A DNA stretch of 64,000 bases from an uncultured Flavobacteriaceae bacterium (GCA_934675205.1 CAKUPQ010000002.1:434001-498000); one strand, 5' to 3'. Numbered from the stretch's first letter, positions 34,589-44,610 are shown. Numbers and translations are program-made. The notes: generated from the sequence alone by a model not told the origin.

Positions 34589-36436
34589 ATGAAAAAACTA
34601 TCAATTATAATCTTATTTATCTCCTTCCAACTTTCGGCACAGGTACAGAAAATAGAACCTGAATTCTGGTGGAGCGGAATGAAAAATACTGAGTTGCAAC
34701 TGCTCGTTTACGGAAAAAATATATCGGATTTACAGCCCGAGTTTTCAGACGAAATCACCATAAAAGAAGTTCTGAAAGTAGAAAATCCGAATTATCTTTT
34801 TATTACGGTTGAGACTAAAAATATCCGTCCGAAAAAGGTAAAAATCAGCTTTAAAAAAGGTAAAAAAACCGTGCAATCTTTTGATTATGAATTTAAGGAA
34901 CGGAAACAAAATTCGGCTCAAAGAAAAGGTTTTGACAGCTCAGACGTGATTTATTTGCTGATGCCTGACCGTTTTGCTAACGGAAATCCAAATAATGACA
35001 GCACTCAAAATACAACTGAAAAAGCCAATCGTTCTATTGATGGAGGACGACACGGAGGCGATATTCAGGGAATTATTGACCATTTGGACTATATTGAAGA
35101 TTTGGGAGCAACCGCAATTTGGAGTACTCCTTTAACGGAAGACAACGAAAAAACCTATTCCTATCACGGATATGCGTGTAGCGATTTGTACAAAATTGAC
35201 CCTCGATACGGTAGCAACGAAGATTATGTCCGTTTAGGGAGTGAACTACACAAACGCAATATGAAATTGATTATGGATTTCGTCCCAAACCATTGGGGAT
35301 TGCATCATTGGTTGATACAGGATTTACCTGCAAAAGATTGGATTCATCATTGGGAAGGCGGAGAAAACGGCTTTAAACGAAGTAATTACAGACAGACCGT
35401 ACATTATGACCCGAATGCCTCACAATATGACACAAAAGGCTGTCTTGACGGTTGGTTTGATACGACTATGCCTGATATGAACGACCGCAATCCGCTTGTG
35501 GTTAATTATCTGATTCAAAATGCAATATGGTGGATTGAATATGCCAGTCTGGACGGACTTCGGGTAGATACTTTTCCTTACAACGGAAAAGAAGCCATGG
35601 CACATTGGACAAAACAAGTAATGAACGAATATCCCGATTTCAATATTGTAGGAGAAGCTTGGTTGCACGACCAAGCTCAACTTTCGTTTTGGCAAAAAGA
35701 CAGTAAAATTGCTGAAATTGTGGGTTATAATTCGCACTTACCTTCGGTAATGGATTTTACCCTGCACGATGCTATTATGGTGGCTTTCAACGAAAACGAA
35801 CAGCATTGGGATAATGCAACAATTCGTTTTTATGACAATTTTGTCAATGATTTCCTGTATCCGAATATTGATAATATTTTAGTTTTTGCAGGGAACCACG
35901 ATACACAACGCATACATACCGTTTTTGGTGGAGATGTAAACAAATATAAGCTGGCAATGACTTTGATTTTGACCGTTCGGGGTATTCCGCAAATTTATTA
36001 CGGAGATGAAATCGGAATGCAGGGTGACAAAGGCAAAGGTGATGGAGACATCCGCAGGGATTTTCCGGGAGGTTGGAAAAATGATCCTCAAAATGCTTTT
36101 ACAGAATCAGGAAGAACTGTTGAACAAAAACAGTATTTTGATTTTACGAAAAAACTTCTGAACTGGCGAAAAAACAAATCAGTAATCCACCAAGGAAAAA
36201 CCACACATTACGTTCCTGAAAACAATGTGTATGTGTATTTCCGTCACAACGAAAAAGAAAGTGTAATGATAATTATAAACAATTCGGACAAACCACAAGC
36301 TGTTGATACAAAAAGGTTTAAAGAAAATATAAAATCTTATACCAAAGGAAAAGATGTTGTTTCAGAAAAAGAATTTTCATTAAACGGAACTTTAGAAATA
36401 CAAGGAAAATCATCATTGGTATTAGAATTAAAATAA
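34589..36436 (+). CDS. GH13 alpha-amylase / neopullulanase-like enzyme (SusA-like)
   Basis: A 615-residue exported GH13 enzyme with a signal peptide (MKKLSIIILFISFQLSAQ), an N-terminal cyclomaltodextrinase-type beta domain (EPEFWWSGMKNTELQLLVYG), and a TIM barrel with the conserved regions DFVPNHWG, GLRVDTFPYN (nucleophile Asp near residue 330), VGEAWLHD (acid/base Glu) and FAGNHDTQR (third Asp). The C-terminal beta domain ends SSLVLELK. It most likely cuts maltodextrins or pullulan in the periplasm and passes products to the GH97 enzyme encoded upstream. Confidence 0.93.
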   Translation: MKKLSIIILFISFQLSAQVQKIEPEFWWSGMKNTELQLLVYGKNISDLQPEFSDEITIKEVLKVENPNYLFITVETKNIRPKKVKISFKKGKKTVQSFDYEFKERKQNSAQRKGFDSSDVIYLLMPDRFANGNPNNDSTQNTTEKANRSIDGGRHGGDIQGIIDHLDYIEDLGATAIWSTPLTEDNEKTYSYHGYACSDLYKIDPRYGSNEDYVRLGSELHKRNMKLIMDFVPNHWGLHHWLIQDLPAKDWIHHWEGGENGFKRSNYRQTVHYDPNASQYDTKGCLDGWFDTTMPDMNDRNPLVVNYLIQNAIWWIEYASLDGLRVDTFPYNGKEAMAHWTKQVMNEYPDFNIVGEAWLHDQAQLSFWQKDSKIAEIVGYNSHLPSVMDFTLHDAIMVAFNENEQHWDNATIRFYDNFVNDFLYPNIDNILVFAGNHDTQRIHTVFGGDVNKYKLAMTLILTVRGIPQIYYGDEIGMQGDKGKGDGDIRRDFPGGWKNDPQNAFTESGRTVEQKQYFDFTKKLLNWRKNKSVIHQGKTTHYVPENNVYVYFRHNEKESVMIIINNSDKPQAVDTKRFKENIKSYTKGKDVVSEKEFSLNGTLEIQGKSSLVLELK

Positions 36437-36515
36437 CGAAAATTTATTAAATTCTAAATTTATTAAGAATCCTGAATTCTAACAGGTTTTAGCATTCTTA
36501 CAAGAATAATAAATG

Positions 36516-36818
36516 TTATTTTTTGTACAATCTGAACAAGTAATCTAAGAAATCAAAATATTTTGGAATAAGAAACCAAAAACAAACCCCGAATATTGCT
36601 ACAATAATCATATTTATGGATTTTTGTTTTCGTAAAGAGATTATAATAGTAATAGTAAAGTGAATAGCTATAGATACTGCCATTAAAAATATAAAAACAA
36701 TATCTGACCCAACAGAGGGAGATGATGCTAAAGCATATATAAGTAAAGTATTTATAACCAAATAGAAAATAAATATTCCGAAGTTTATCAAAATGGGAGT
36801 TATACATTTTTTTTGCAT
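36516..36818 (-). CDS. Small membrane protein of unknown function
   Basis: A 100-residue protein with three predicted membrane helices: LINFGIFIFYLVINTLLIYA, DIVFIFLMAVSIAIHFTITI and MIIVAIFGVCFWFLIP. The N-terminus starts MQKKCITP. I do not recognise it. It starts 11 bases after the stop codon of the amino acid permease gene on the same strand, so it is probably cotranscribed. An overlapping frame in another register (36553-36867) begins inside the permease gene and is less likely. Confidence 0.55.
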   Translation of the reverse strand: MQKKCITPILINFGIFIFYLVINTLLIYALASSPSVGSDIVFIFLMAVSIAIHFTITIIISLRKQKSINMIIVAIFGVCFWFLIPKYFDFLDYLFRLYKK

Positions 36819-36829
36819 AAAAAAGGCAA

Positions 36830-38560
36830 TTATTTTTTAAGTTTTGAATTTCTGTATCCGTAAGCAAAATAAATTATCAATCCGACACCAAGCCATATCA
36901 CGAAAAATATCCAATTTTTAAGTCCTAATTCTGCCATCATATAAAAACAGCATAACATTCCCGCAAGTGGTATAAATGTCATTTTTCTGATAATTGATAA
37001 AACGGTCATTCCCACGAAAATAAGGATAAAAATCCACATCGGGATTTTATGTCGGAACAGTTCCCAACCTGTTTCATAAACTCCCGAACTGTTGATTTGA
37101 GGCTTATTTGTAAAGAAATTAATAGTTTCTTCTTTGAAAAAATACATCAAAACAAAACATACCAAAGCGAAAACAACAGGCATCACATAAGCCGAATTGA
37201 TGTACGGAACTTTGAATTTTCCTCTTGGTCCGTTTTTGTTACTTTCGAGTTTCAACACTCCTGCACAAACCAAAACAAAGGCAAACAGCGTTCCGATACT
37301 ACAAGCATCAACGACCATTTCTAAATCGGTAAACAAAATCGGAATGGCAACCACCAACCCTGTTACGACTGTCGCATAAGACGGAGTTTTGAATTTTGGG
37401 TGGATTTTTGAAAAGTTTTTCGGAAGTAATCCGTCACGACTCATTGTCATCCATATTCTCGGTTGTCCTAACTGAAAAACCACGAAAACACTTGCCATTG
37501 CAATAACTGCACTAATAGCAATCACTCCCGAAAGCCATTGTAAATCTTCTATTTTCGTGAAAACGTAAGCCAACGGGTCTCCGACATTCAGCTCCGAATG
37601 ATGAACCAAACCTGTAATAACGAGGGCAATCGCAACGTATAAAATCGTACAGATAATAATAGCTGCAAAGATTCCTCTTGGTAAATCTCTTTGAGGATTT
37701 TTACATTCTTCCGCTGTGGTCGAAATCGCATCAAACCCGATATAAGCAAAGAAAACCGAGCTTATCCCTGCCAAAACACCACTTATTCCGTTGGGTGCAA
37801 AAGGATTCCAATTTTCCGTATTGACATAAAAAGAGCCAATTATAATTACAAGCAAAACAACAGCAACTTTCAGAATTACCATAATATTACTTGCTTTCCG
37901 ACTTTCGTTGATTCCCCTATAAACAAGTGCAGTAATCAGAAAGGTTATCATCAAAGCAAATACATCAAAAACCAAAGGAAATCCAATATTTGGAGCATTC
38001 GTATAAGCGAGATATTTTTCAAATTCTTGCGAATTTTTCAGCGTTTCGATAGGAGTTCCGTTTGCCAATTCGTTTTGGATAAACAAATAACCCTCTTTAG
38101 CTGTAAAATAGTCCATTGTGAGCCATTCGGGAATATGAACTCCATTAATTCCGTTGAGGAGATTCGTAAAATAATCGCTCCACGAAATGGCAACCACGAT
38201 ATTTCCGATGGCATATTCCATAATCAAGGCCCAACCAATAATCCAAGCGAAAAGCTCTCCAAAAGCCACATAACTATAGGTGTAAGCACTTCCCGAAACA
38301 GGCACAAGCGAGGCAAATTCTGCATAAGCAAAAGCGGTAAAAGCACAAGCCAAAGCGGTAAACAGAAACAGAAAAACTACTGCCGGACCTCCCTCATAAC
38401 TTGCTCTTCCAATAGTCGAAAAAATTCCTGCTCCGATTATGGCTGCAATTCCAAAAGCGGTTAAATCCCTGACTCCAAGTTTTTTAGCTAAACTGTGTTG
38501 TTCTGCATTTGCCAGAATATCAGCTACTGATTTTTTACGGAAAAGGTTTGAAAATGACAT
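36830..38560 (-). CDS. APC-superfamily amino acid permease (cationic amino acid transporter type)
   Basis: A 576-residue inner-membrane transporter with about 12-14 helices. The N-terminal unwound helix motif is FGIAAIIGAGIFSTIGRASY near residue 37, followed by CAFTAFAYAEFASLVPVSGS near residue 72. The sixth-helix motif is FFAYIGFDAISTTAEECKNP and the eighth-helix region is LGQPRIWMTMSRDGLLP. This is the CAT/YhdG type of the APC family, which carries amino acids such as arginine or lysine; the substrate is not decidable. The C-terminus is cytoplasmic and ends YFAYGYRNSKLKK. Confidence 0.92.
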   Translation of the reverse strand: MSFSNLFRKKSVADILANAEQHSLAKKLGVRDLTAFGIAAIIGAGIFSTIGRASYEGGPAVVFLFLFTALACAFTAFAYAEFASLVPVSGSAYTYSYVAFGELFAWIIGWALIMEYAIGNIVVAISWSDYFTNLLNGINGVHIPEWLTMDYFTAKEGYLFIQNELANGTPIETLKNSQEFEKYLAYTNAPNIGFPLVFDVFALMITFLITALVYRGINESRKASNIMVILKVAVVLLVIIIGSFYVNTENWNPFAPNGISGVLAGISSVFFAYIGFDAISTTAEECKNPQRDLPRGIFAAIIICTILYVAIALVITGLVHHSELNVGDPLAYVFTKIEDLQWLSGVIAISAVIAMASVFVVFQLGQPRIWMTMSRDGLLPKNFSKIHPKFKTPSYATVVTGLVVAIPILFTDLEMVVDACSIGTLFAFVLVCAGVLKLESNKNGPRGKFKVPYINSAYVMPVVFALVCFVLMYFFKEETINFFTNKPQINSSGVYETGWELFRHKIPMWIFILIFVGMTVLSIIRKMTFIPLAGMLCCFYMMAELGLKNWIFFVIWLGVGLIIYFAYGYRNSKLKK

Positions 38561-38671
38561 ATATTACAAATATTGAGTTTGTAAATATATGAAAAAAGTA
38601 TTCAGTGTTCAGAAGAAAAAGTATTCAGTGATTAGAATGGAAAAATTAAGAATCTGACCACTACACCCTGA

Positions 38672-39574
38672 TTACTGCTCACTCTTGGTTAGTTCTCTAA
38701 AAATAGTTTCCAAATTTTTGTTTTTTAGGTTGAGTTGTAAGATTTTGATTCCGTTATCGTGGGCAAAATCAAAAATTGCCGGACGCATATCTTTTTGAGT
38801 ATCAAAAGTAAGTTTCCAAACAAAATCAAAGGTATTTTCATACGAAACCAAATTCGGAATATTTTGCAGAAATTGTTCTTCCACTCTAACATCAAATTCT
38901 ACTTCGATGATTTGCTGTGAGCTGTCTTTAAGGTCTGACAACTTTTTGTCGGCTACGATATTTCCTTTGTTGATGATAATTACTCTGTCGCAAATTGCCT
39001 CCACCTCTTGCATAATGTGGGTAGAGAGAAAAACCGTTTTATCTTTTCCGATATTTTTGATAAGTTGTCTGATTTCGATGAGTTGGTTAGGGTCTAATCC
39101 GGTTGTGGGTTCGTCCAGAATCAAAACTTCAGGATTGTGGAGTAACGCATTGGCAAGTCCGACTCTTTGTCGGTATCCTTTGGATAACTGACCTATTTTT
39201 TTGTGAACTTCAGGAGAAAGTCCCGTAAGCTCGATAACTTCTTCGATACGGGATTTAGAAATCGCAAAAACCGATGCACTAAACGACAGGTATTCTCTCA
39301 CGTACATATCCAAATACAACGGATTGTGTTCGGGTAAATATCCTGTTATGTACTGAACTTTAAGCGGATCAAGGCTGATGTTGTTTCCTCCAACCGATGC
39401 ACTCCCTGAATCACTACTGATATAGGTGGTCAGAATTTTCATAAGCGTAGATTTTCCGGCACCATTCGGACCCAAAAAGCCTACAATTTCGCCCTTTTTT
39501 ACCGAAAAAGAAATGTTATTTAAAGCGGTTTGAGAACCATATTTTTTTGTGATTCCTTGAACTTCTATTGACAT
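38672..39574 (-). CDS. gldA: ABC transporter ATPase GldA (gliding motility associated)
   Basis: A 300-residue ABC ATPase. Walker A GFLGPNGAGKSTLMKIL near residue 33, signature IGQLSKGYRQRVGLANALLH, Walker B VLILDEPTTGLDPNQLIEI, and the switch histidine in LSTHIMQEVEAICDRVI. The length and start (MSIEVQGITKKYGSQTALNN) agree with GldA, which with GldF and GldG forms a transporter linked to gliding and secretion in Flavobacteriia. No gldF or gldG is visible here, so the name rests on overall similarity; a general ABC exporter ATPase is the alternative. Confidence 0.75.
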   Translation of the reverse strand: MSIEVQGITKKYGSQTALNNISFSVKKGEIVGFLGPNGAGKSTLMKILTTYISSDSGSASVGGNNISLDPLKVQYITGYLPEHNPLYLDMYVREYLSFSASVFAISKSRIEEVIELTGLSPEVHKKIGQLSKGYRQRVGLANALLHNPEVLILDEPTTGLDPNQLIEIRQLIKNIGKDKTVFLSTHIMQEVEAICDRVIIINKGNIVADKKLSDLKDSSQQIIEVEFDVRVEEQFLQNIPNLVSYENTFDFVWKLTFDTQKDMRPAIFDFAHDNGIKILQLNLKNKNLETIFRELTKSEQ

Positions 39575-39677
39575 CTTTATGATTTTTAAGATAAACGTAT
39601 TTTTGCCCTTTATGGTATAAAATGAGCCACAAATTTACATTTTTTTATATCTTTATAACCTAAAGAAATGTAAGACT

Positions 39678-40238
39678 ATGAAAAAAGTACTTTTATTGTT
39701 AGGTGTAACGATTTTATTTTCGTGTAATAAACAAACAAATACAGGGGCAGAAGAATTTTGGGAAAACCTAAAACAGCATTGCGGTAAATCGTATGAGGGA
39801 GTATTGACTTTTCCCGAAGATGACCCTGATTTTGGAGGGAAAACACTTATAATGCACGTGGCTTCGTGTAGCGATAATCAGATTAAAATTCCTTTTTTTG
39901 TAGGAGAAGACAAATCAAGAGTTTGGGTGCTGACCCGAAAAGGAGATATTTTAGAACTGCATCACGAACATACCAACCAAGACGGAACTCCCGATAAAGT
40001 AACATTGTACGGAGGAATAGCCACCAATACCGGACAAGCTACTATTCAGGTTTTTCCTGCTAATCAGCATACGGTAAATATGTTACCTCAAGCATCGACC
40101 AATGTATGGTGGTTTACGTTAGACCACAGTACATTTACTTATAATTTAAGACGGGTAGGTTCAGACCGACTTTTTACCGTTACTTTCGATTTGAGCAAAT
40201 CTGTGGAAACTCCCGAAAAACCTTGGGGTTGGGAATGA
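39678..40238 (+). CDS. Lipoprotein of unknown function
   Basis: A 186-residue lipoprotein: the signal peptide ends in LFSCNKQTNTG (Cys near residue 16). The mature part has EEFWENLKQHCGKSYEGVL, LIMHVASCSDNQIKIPF, LELHHEHTNQDGTPDKVTLY and a C-terminal LRRVGSDRLFTVTFDLSK. Three further cysteines could form disulfides. I recall similar unnamed flavobacterial lipoproteins but no function. It is divergent from gldA and converges on the DUF808 gene. Confidence 0.75.
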   Translation: MKKVLLLLGVTILFSCNKQTNTGAEEFWENLKQHCGKSYEGVLTFPEDDPDFGGKTLIMHVASCSDNQIKIPFFVGEDKSRVWVLTRKGDILELHHEHTNQDGTPDKVTLYGGIATNTGQATIQVFPANQHTVNMLPQASTNVWWFTLDHSTFTYNLRRVGSDRLFTVTFDLSKSVETPEKPWGWE

Positions 40239-40257
40239 TGATTTTAGAATTTAGGAA

Positions 40258-41118
40258 TTAGACTTTAGACTTTATCTTTTTAACCAATCCAACCACAAGA
40301 ACAACTAGAGCTCCTGCTGTGATTCCGTATATAATTTGTCGGATAATTTCGGGAATTTCAGGGAAAAGTCCGTGTAGGAAATCGACATAATGGTCAAATA
40401 TTCCTCCCGAAACCAAAATAAGTGCAATTGTTCCTACAATACTCAAAAAGCGAATAATCATAGGAAGTAAATTGACCAAAAAACTCCCGAATTTAGTTGC
40501 AAATCCTTTGTTTTTAGAACGATTGATGAGTTTGTACCCTACATCATCTAATCGGACAATAAGAGCTACAATTCCGTAAACTCCTACAGTAGCAACGATG
40601 GCTACAATCGAAACGGTTATGATTTGTACAGAAAGTGGTTTGTCAAGAACAGCTGCTAAAGCAATAATAACAATTTCAACCGACAGAATAAAATCCGTTG
40701 AAATGGCAGATTTTATTTTCTTTTTTTCGACTTCGTTATGATCTTCGGAGCTTTCTTCCGAAACGGAATGCGTATCTTTATTTCTGAAAAAAATCCAATG
40801 AATAATTTTTTCCATTCCTTCGTAAGCTAAAAAAAGTCCTCCAACAATCAGAGCAATTTTTATCGCAATCGGAAAAAATATATTCAATAAAAACACAAGA
40901 GGAACAATAATCAGCTTGTTCAGAAAAGACCCTTTTGTGATCTTCCACAAAACAGGTAACTCTCGGGAAGACACGAATCCTGTTGCTTTTTCTGCATTTA
41001 CAGCCAAATCATCTCCTAAAATTCCGGCTGTTTTTTTAGTTGCTACTTTGCTTGCCATCGCAACATCGTCCATTAAAAGAGCAATATCGTCTAATATTGC
41101 AAAAATCCCTGAAGCCAT
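40258..41118 (-). CDS. DUF808 (YedI-like) inner-membrane protein
   Basis: A 286-residue protein matching the DUF808 family: the start MASGIFAILDDIALLMDDVA, then ATKKTAGILGDDLAVNAEKA, the helix IIVPLVFLLNIFFPIAIKI, FLAYEGMEKIIHWIF near residue 100, and later helices ending GLVKKIKSKV. Four to six membrane helices are visible. An acidic/lysine-rich cytosolic loop (SVSEESSEDHNEVEKKKIK) separates the halves. The function is unknown. Single gene. Confidence 0.9.
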   Translation of the reverse strand: MASGIFAILDDIALLMDDVAMASKVATKKTAGILGDDLAVNAEKATGFVSSRELPVLWKITKGSFLNKLIIVPLVFLLNIFFPIAIKIALIVGGLFLAYEGMEKIIHWIFFRNKDTHSVSEESSEDHNEVEKKKIKSAISTDFILSVEIVIIALAAVLDKPLSVQIITVSIVAIVATVGVYGIVALIVRLDDVGYKLINRSKNKGFATKFGSFLVNLLPMIIRFLSIVGTIALILVSGGIFDHYVDFLHGLFPEIPEIIRQIIYGITAGALVVLVVGLVKKIKSKV

Positions 41119-41238
41119 TTGTATTAAAATTTGACCGTAAATGTATAAATAATTCTTTGTTGTATAACTTTTATAGTATGTTTTAAAATAATACCTTCGT
41201 CCTCTCGTTATTTATAACGATGTTTGCGAGATTATCCG

Positions 41239-42258
41239 ATGTTTAAAAAACAAATTTTTATTGCTTTTTTGTTGTGTAACTTATTTGGTTTCAGTCAGGT
41301 AGGGGGTCAGTCTGTATATCAGTTTTTGAATATGATGACTTCTCCAAGACAGGCTGCTTTAGGTGGAAAAGTGATTACGATTTACGATTATGATGTGAAT
41401 CAGGCGATTTTTAATCCTGCAACCATCAATCCCGATATGGACAATCAATTGTCTGCCAATTACGGAAATTATTTCGGAGAAATAAGTTATGGAACAGGAG
41501 CTTACGCTTATACTTGGGATAGGAGAGTACAAACTTTTCATGCGGGAGTAAGCTATGTAAATTACGGAACCTTTGACGGATATGACGAATTTGGAAATCA
41601 GACAGCAGATTTTACGGGAAGTGAAGCTGCTTTATCAATGGGATATGCCTATAATATTCCTTGGACTGATATTTATGTTGGAGCAAATTTAAAGTTAATA
41701 TCTTCAACTTTAGAGAGTTATCACTCGTTTGGAGCTGCTTTGGATTTGGGAGCGATTTATATTGATGAAAAAAACGACATCAATATTGCCCTTGCCATTC
41801 GGAATGCGGGAACACAGATTACGACTTATGCAGGGACGAACGAAAAACTACCTTTGGAAATCATTGCAGGAATTTCACAGGAATTAGAACACGTTCCGAT
41901 ACGTTGGCATTTGACTTTGGAGAATCTCCAACAATGGAATGTTGCTTTTACGAATTCTGTTCACACAGAACAAGGATTGGACGGAAGTACAACGGAGAAC
42001 AGACCCTCGTTTATCAATAATGCGTTACGACACGTGATTATTGGGGCTGAACTTTTTCCTCAAAAAAGTTTTAATATTCGGGTAGGATATAATTTCCGAA
42101 GAAGTCAGGAATTGATTCTGGAAGACCAAAGAACTTTTGCCGGTCTTTCGGCAGGATTCGGACTCAAAATGGGAAAACTTCGTTTTAATTATTCGTATTC
42201 CCGTTTTACCTCTGCAGGAAGTACCAATCTTTTCGGGTTGATGATAGATTTGCAGTAA
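41239..42258 (+). CDS. porQ: Type IX secretion system protein PorQ
   Basis: A 339-residue outer-membrane beta-barrel protein of the PorV/FadL fold, part of the type IX secretion pathway shared with gliding bacteria. It has a signal peptide (FIAFLLCNLFGFSQVGGQ), the PorQ-type stretch YQFLNMMTSPRQAALGGKVI, repeated amphipathic strands, and an end LFGLMIDLQ. In PorQ/PorZ pairs it helps anchor the sortase complex (family knowledge). The ATG at 41239 is chosen over an upstream TTG because it gives a proper signal peptide. It precedes cmk, the usual porQ neighbour in Bacteroidota as I recall. Confidence 0.85.
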   Translation: MFKKQIFIAFLLCNLFGFSQVGGQSVYQFLNMMTSPRQAALGGKVITIYDYDVNQAIFNPATINPDMDNQLSANYGNYFGEISYGTGAYAYTWDRRVQTFHAGVSYVNYGTFDGYDEFGNQTADFTGSEAALSMGYAYNIPWTDIYVGANLKLISSTLESYHSFGAALDLGAIYIDEKNDINIALAIRNAGTQITTYAGTNEKLPLEIIAGISQELEHVPIRWHLTLENLQQWNVAFTNSVHTEQGLDGSTTENRPSFINNALRHVIIGAELFPQKSFNIRVGYNFRRSQELILEDQRTFAGLSAGFGLKMGKLRFNYSYSRFTSAGSTNLFGLMIDLQ

Positions 42259-42322
42259 GTTTACAGTTTTAGGTTGTCAGTTTTAGAAATACAATATACA
42301 AAAATACATTATACAGTTTTCT

Positions 42323-42330
42323 TATCTTTG
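42323..42330 (+). promoter_or_regulatory. Promoter -7 element (TATCTTTG) of cmk
   Basis: TATCTTTG matches TAnnTTTG and lies 37 bases before the cmk ATG. Confidence 0.5.
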
Positions 42331-42367
42331 TAACTTCATAACCTCATAACTTCATAACCTAAAAAAA

Positions 42368-43057
42368 ATGACTAAAAAAATCACGATTGCCATTGACGGA
42401 TTTTCCTCAACCGGAAAGAGTACGATTGCGAAACAGTTAGCTAAACATTTGGGTTATGTTTATGTGGATACGGGAGCAATGTACAGGGCAGTTGCTTATT
42501 TTGCGATGAAAGGGGGAATGATTGACAAAGACCGTTTTGACGTAGAAAATCTGATTTGGAATTTGGATAAAATCAAAATCGGATTCAAATACAATCCTGA
42601 TTTGGGCTATTCCGAAACCTATCTGAATGACGAAAATATCGAAAAACAAATCCGAACCATCGAAGTTTCGCAGTTTGTAAGCAAGGTTGCGGAAATTTCG
42701 GAGGTTCGTGCAAAATTGGTCGAACAACAGCAGGAAATGGGGAAAAACAAAGCAATCGTAATGGACGGACGGGATATCGGAACGGTTGTTTTCCCTGATG
42801 CAGAGCTTAAATTATTCGTTACTTCTGACCCGAATGTAAGAGCGAAACGCAGGTTTGACGAACTCATAGCAAAAGGAGATAATGTAACTTTTGAAGAAGT
42901 CCTCAAAAACGTAACCGAACGAGATTATATTGATACGCACAGAGAAGATTCTCCACTCGTAAAGGCTGATGATGCTATCGAAATTGACAATTCATATCTG
43001 ACAAAAGAAGAACAGTTTGCATTGATTCTCGATTTGGTGAATGAAAAACTGAATTAG
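42368..43057 (+). CDS. cmk: Cytidylate kinase
   Basis: A 229-residue (d)CMP kinase. P-loop: IAIDGFSSTGKSTIAKQLAK near residue 7; the NMP-binding segment YVDTGAMYRAVAYFAM near residue 32; VMDGRDIGTVVFPDAELKLF near residue 136; the LID-like basic segment VRAKRRFDELIAKG. The C-terminus carries DSPLVKADDAIEIDNSYLT, the conserved end region. It supplies CDP for nucleotide pools. The leader directly before the ATG is repeated before the tiny membrane gene at 10237. Confidence 0.96.
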   Translation: MTKKITIAIDGFSSTGKSTIAKQLAKHLGYVYVDTGAMYRAVAYFAMKGGMIDKDRFDVENLIWNLDKIKIGFKYNPDLGYSETYLNDENIEKQIRTIEVSQFVSKVAEISEVRAKLVEQQQEMGKNKAIVMDGRDIGTVVFPDAELKLFVTSDPNVRAKRRFDELIAKGDNVTFEEVLKNVTERDYIDTHREDSPLVKADDAIEIDNSYLTKEEQFALILDLVNEKLN

Positions 43058-43062
43058 TTTTT

Positions 43063-44571
43063 TTACAACTTCTTCAACTCCTCCAAATACGTTCTGTCGT
43101 TTGACAATCTCGGGATTTTGTTTTGTCCTCCTAATTTTCCGTTTTGTTTTAGCCAATCATAAAATAATTTTTCCCTTGCAATGTTTAAAACAGGAGGGTT
43201 GAGGGTCATATTATTAGTTCGTTTTGCCTCGTAATCGGAGTTTAATTCTTTAAGCGTATTGTCTAAAACTGAATGAAAAAGTTCCACATCCTTCGGGTTT
43301 TCTTTAAATTCGATCACCCATTCATGAGCTCCTTTTTCTTTTCCAACCATAAAAATAGGAGCAACCGTATAGTCCAAAACTTCGGTTTTTGTAACTTTAC
43401 AAGCCTCTGCAATGGCTCTGTCGGTATTTTCAATCATCAATTCTTCTCCGAACACATTAATATGATGTTTGGTTCTTCCCGTAATTTTAATACGATACGG
43501 AGCAAGCGAAGTAAACCGAACGGTATCTCCAATCAAATAACGGAAAAGTCCGGAATTGGTCGAAATGACAACTGCATAATTCTTCCCGATTTCGACATCA
43601 GACAAACGAATTGCTTTCTGTTTGGAAGTTCCGAAAGTATCCATCGGAATAAATTCGTAAAAAATTCCGTAATCCAACATCAACAGCATTTCATCGGAAT
43701 TATTCAAATCCTGCAACGCAAAAAATCCCTCCGAAGCATTATAAATTTCGTAATAATTAAAATCCGAGCTTGGTAATATTTTTTTGTATTGCTCTCTGTA
43801 CGGGTCAAAACTCACTCCTCCGTGGAAATAAACTTCAAGGTTAGGCCAAATCTCAAAAAGATGTTCTTTCCCTGTGGTTTCCAAAGCTCTGTTCAAAAGC
43901 ACCAACATCCACGAAGGAACTCCTGCAAAGCTCGTTACATTTTCGTTTAGGGTTTCTTTGATAATTGCATCAAGTTTAATTTCCCAATCCGAAAGCTGTG
44001 AAACTTTATTACTTGGAGTACTTCCGAATTCTGCCCACATCGGTAAATTCTCAATCAGAATAGCCGATAAATCCCCGAAATACGTATTGTTATCCGCATA
44101 TAATTGCTTACTTCCTCCGAGTCTTAAACTTTTTCCCGTAAAGAGTTGTGAATTTTCGTTATTGTTCAGATAAAGGCAAAGCATATCTTTTCCCGCTTTG
44201 AAATGGCAGTCTTCGAGAGCTTCGTGGCTGACAGGGATAAATTTGCTTTTGGCATCGGTTGTTCCGCTTGATTTGGCAAACCATTTTATGGGAGTATTCC
44301 AAAAGACATTCGGCTCGCCTTTTCTGGCTCTTTCGATGTAAGGCTGTAAATCTTCATACGTTACAATTGGAATTCGTTCAGAAAAAGTAGCGTATGATTT
44401 TATACTCGAAAAATCGTATTCTTTTCCTAAAATGGTGTTTTCTGCATTTCGTAACAGATTGAATAACAGTTCTTCCTGAACTTCATTCGGATATTTAACG
44501 AACAATTCTATCTGATGAATTCTTTTTTTAAGAATCCACGAAGCAAACGAATTGATGATAGAAAGTGCCAT
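43063..44571 (-). CDS. GH3 auxin-responsive promoter family protein (acyl-adenylating enzyme)
   Basis: A 502-residue cytoplasmic protein of the bacterial GH3 family within the adenylate-forming (ANL) superfamily. ATP-site motifs: FAKSSGTTDAKSKFIPVSHE near residue 94 (motif 1), YEIYNASEGFFALQDLNN (motif 2-like) near residue 275, and LFRYLIGDTVRFTSLAPYRI with KITGRTKHHINVFGEEL near residue 365. Plant members conjugate amino acids to hormones; the substrate of the Bacteroidota members is unknown. It converges on cmk with only five bases between. Confidence 0.9.
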   Translation of the reverse strand: MALSIINSFASWILKKRIHQIELFVKYPNEVQEELLFNLLRNAENTILGKEYDFSSIKSYATFSERIPIVTYEDLQPYIERARKGEPNVFWNTPIKWFAKSSGTTDAKSKFIPVSHEALEDCHFKAGKDMLCLYLNNNENSQLFTGKSLRLGGSKQLYADNNTYFGDLSAILIENLPMWAEFGSTPSNKVSQLSDWEIKLDAIIKETLNENVTSFAGVPSWMLVLLNRALETTGKEHLFEIWPNLEVYFHGGVSFDPYREQYKKILPSSDFNYYEIYNASEGFFALQDLNNSDEMLLMLDYGIFYEFIPMDTFGTSKQKAIRLSDVEIGKNYAVVISTNSGLFRYLIGDTVRFTSLAPYRIKITGRTKHHINVFGEELMIENTDRAIAEACKVTKTEVLDYTVAPIFMVGKEKGAHEWVIEFKENPKDVELFHSVLDNTLKELNSDYEAKRTNNMTLNPPVLNIAREKLFYDWLKQNGKLGGQNKIPRLSNDRTYLEELKKL

Positions 44572-44610
44572 TTTTTATTGTTATCTAAATTTGTTTTTAT
44601 AAGGATTTTT

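Noticed and set aside
36553..36867. Alternative 104-codon frame overlapping the small membrane gene
   Set aside because: It starts inside the permease gene and lacks the clear three-helix pattern of the frame at 36516-36818.
37691..38464. 257-codon plus-strand frame inside the amino acid permease gene
   Set aside because: The minus-strand permease has clear APC motifs over the whole region; the antisense translation is Asn/Ser/Lys-rich with no motif.
38672..39574. Complete gldA-gldFG transporter locus
   Set aside because: Only the ATPase is present; neighbouring genes are an amino acid permease and an unrelated lipoprotein.
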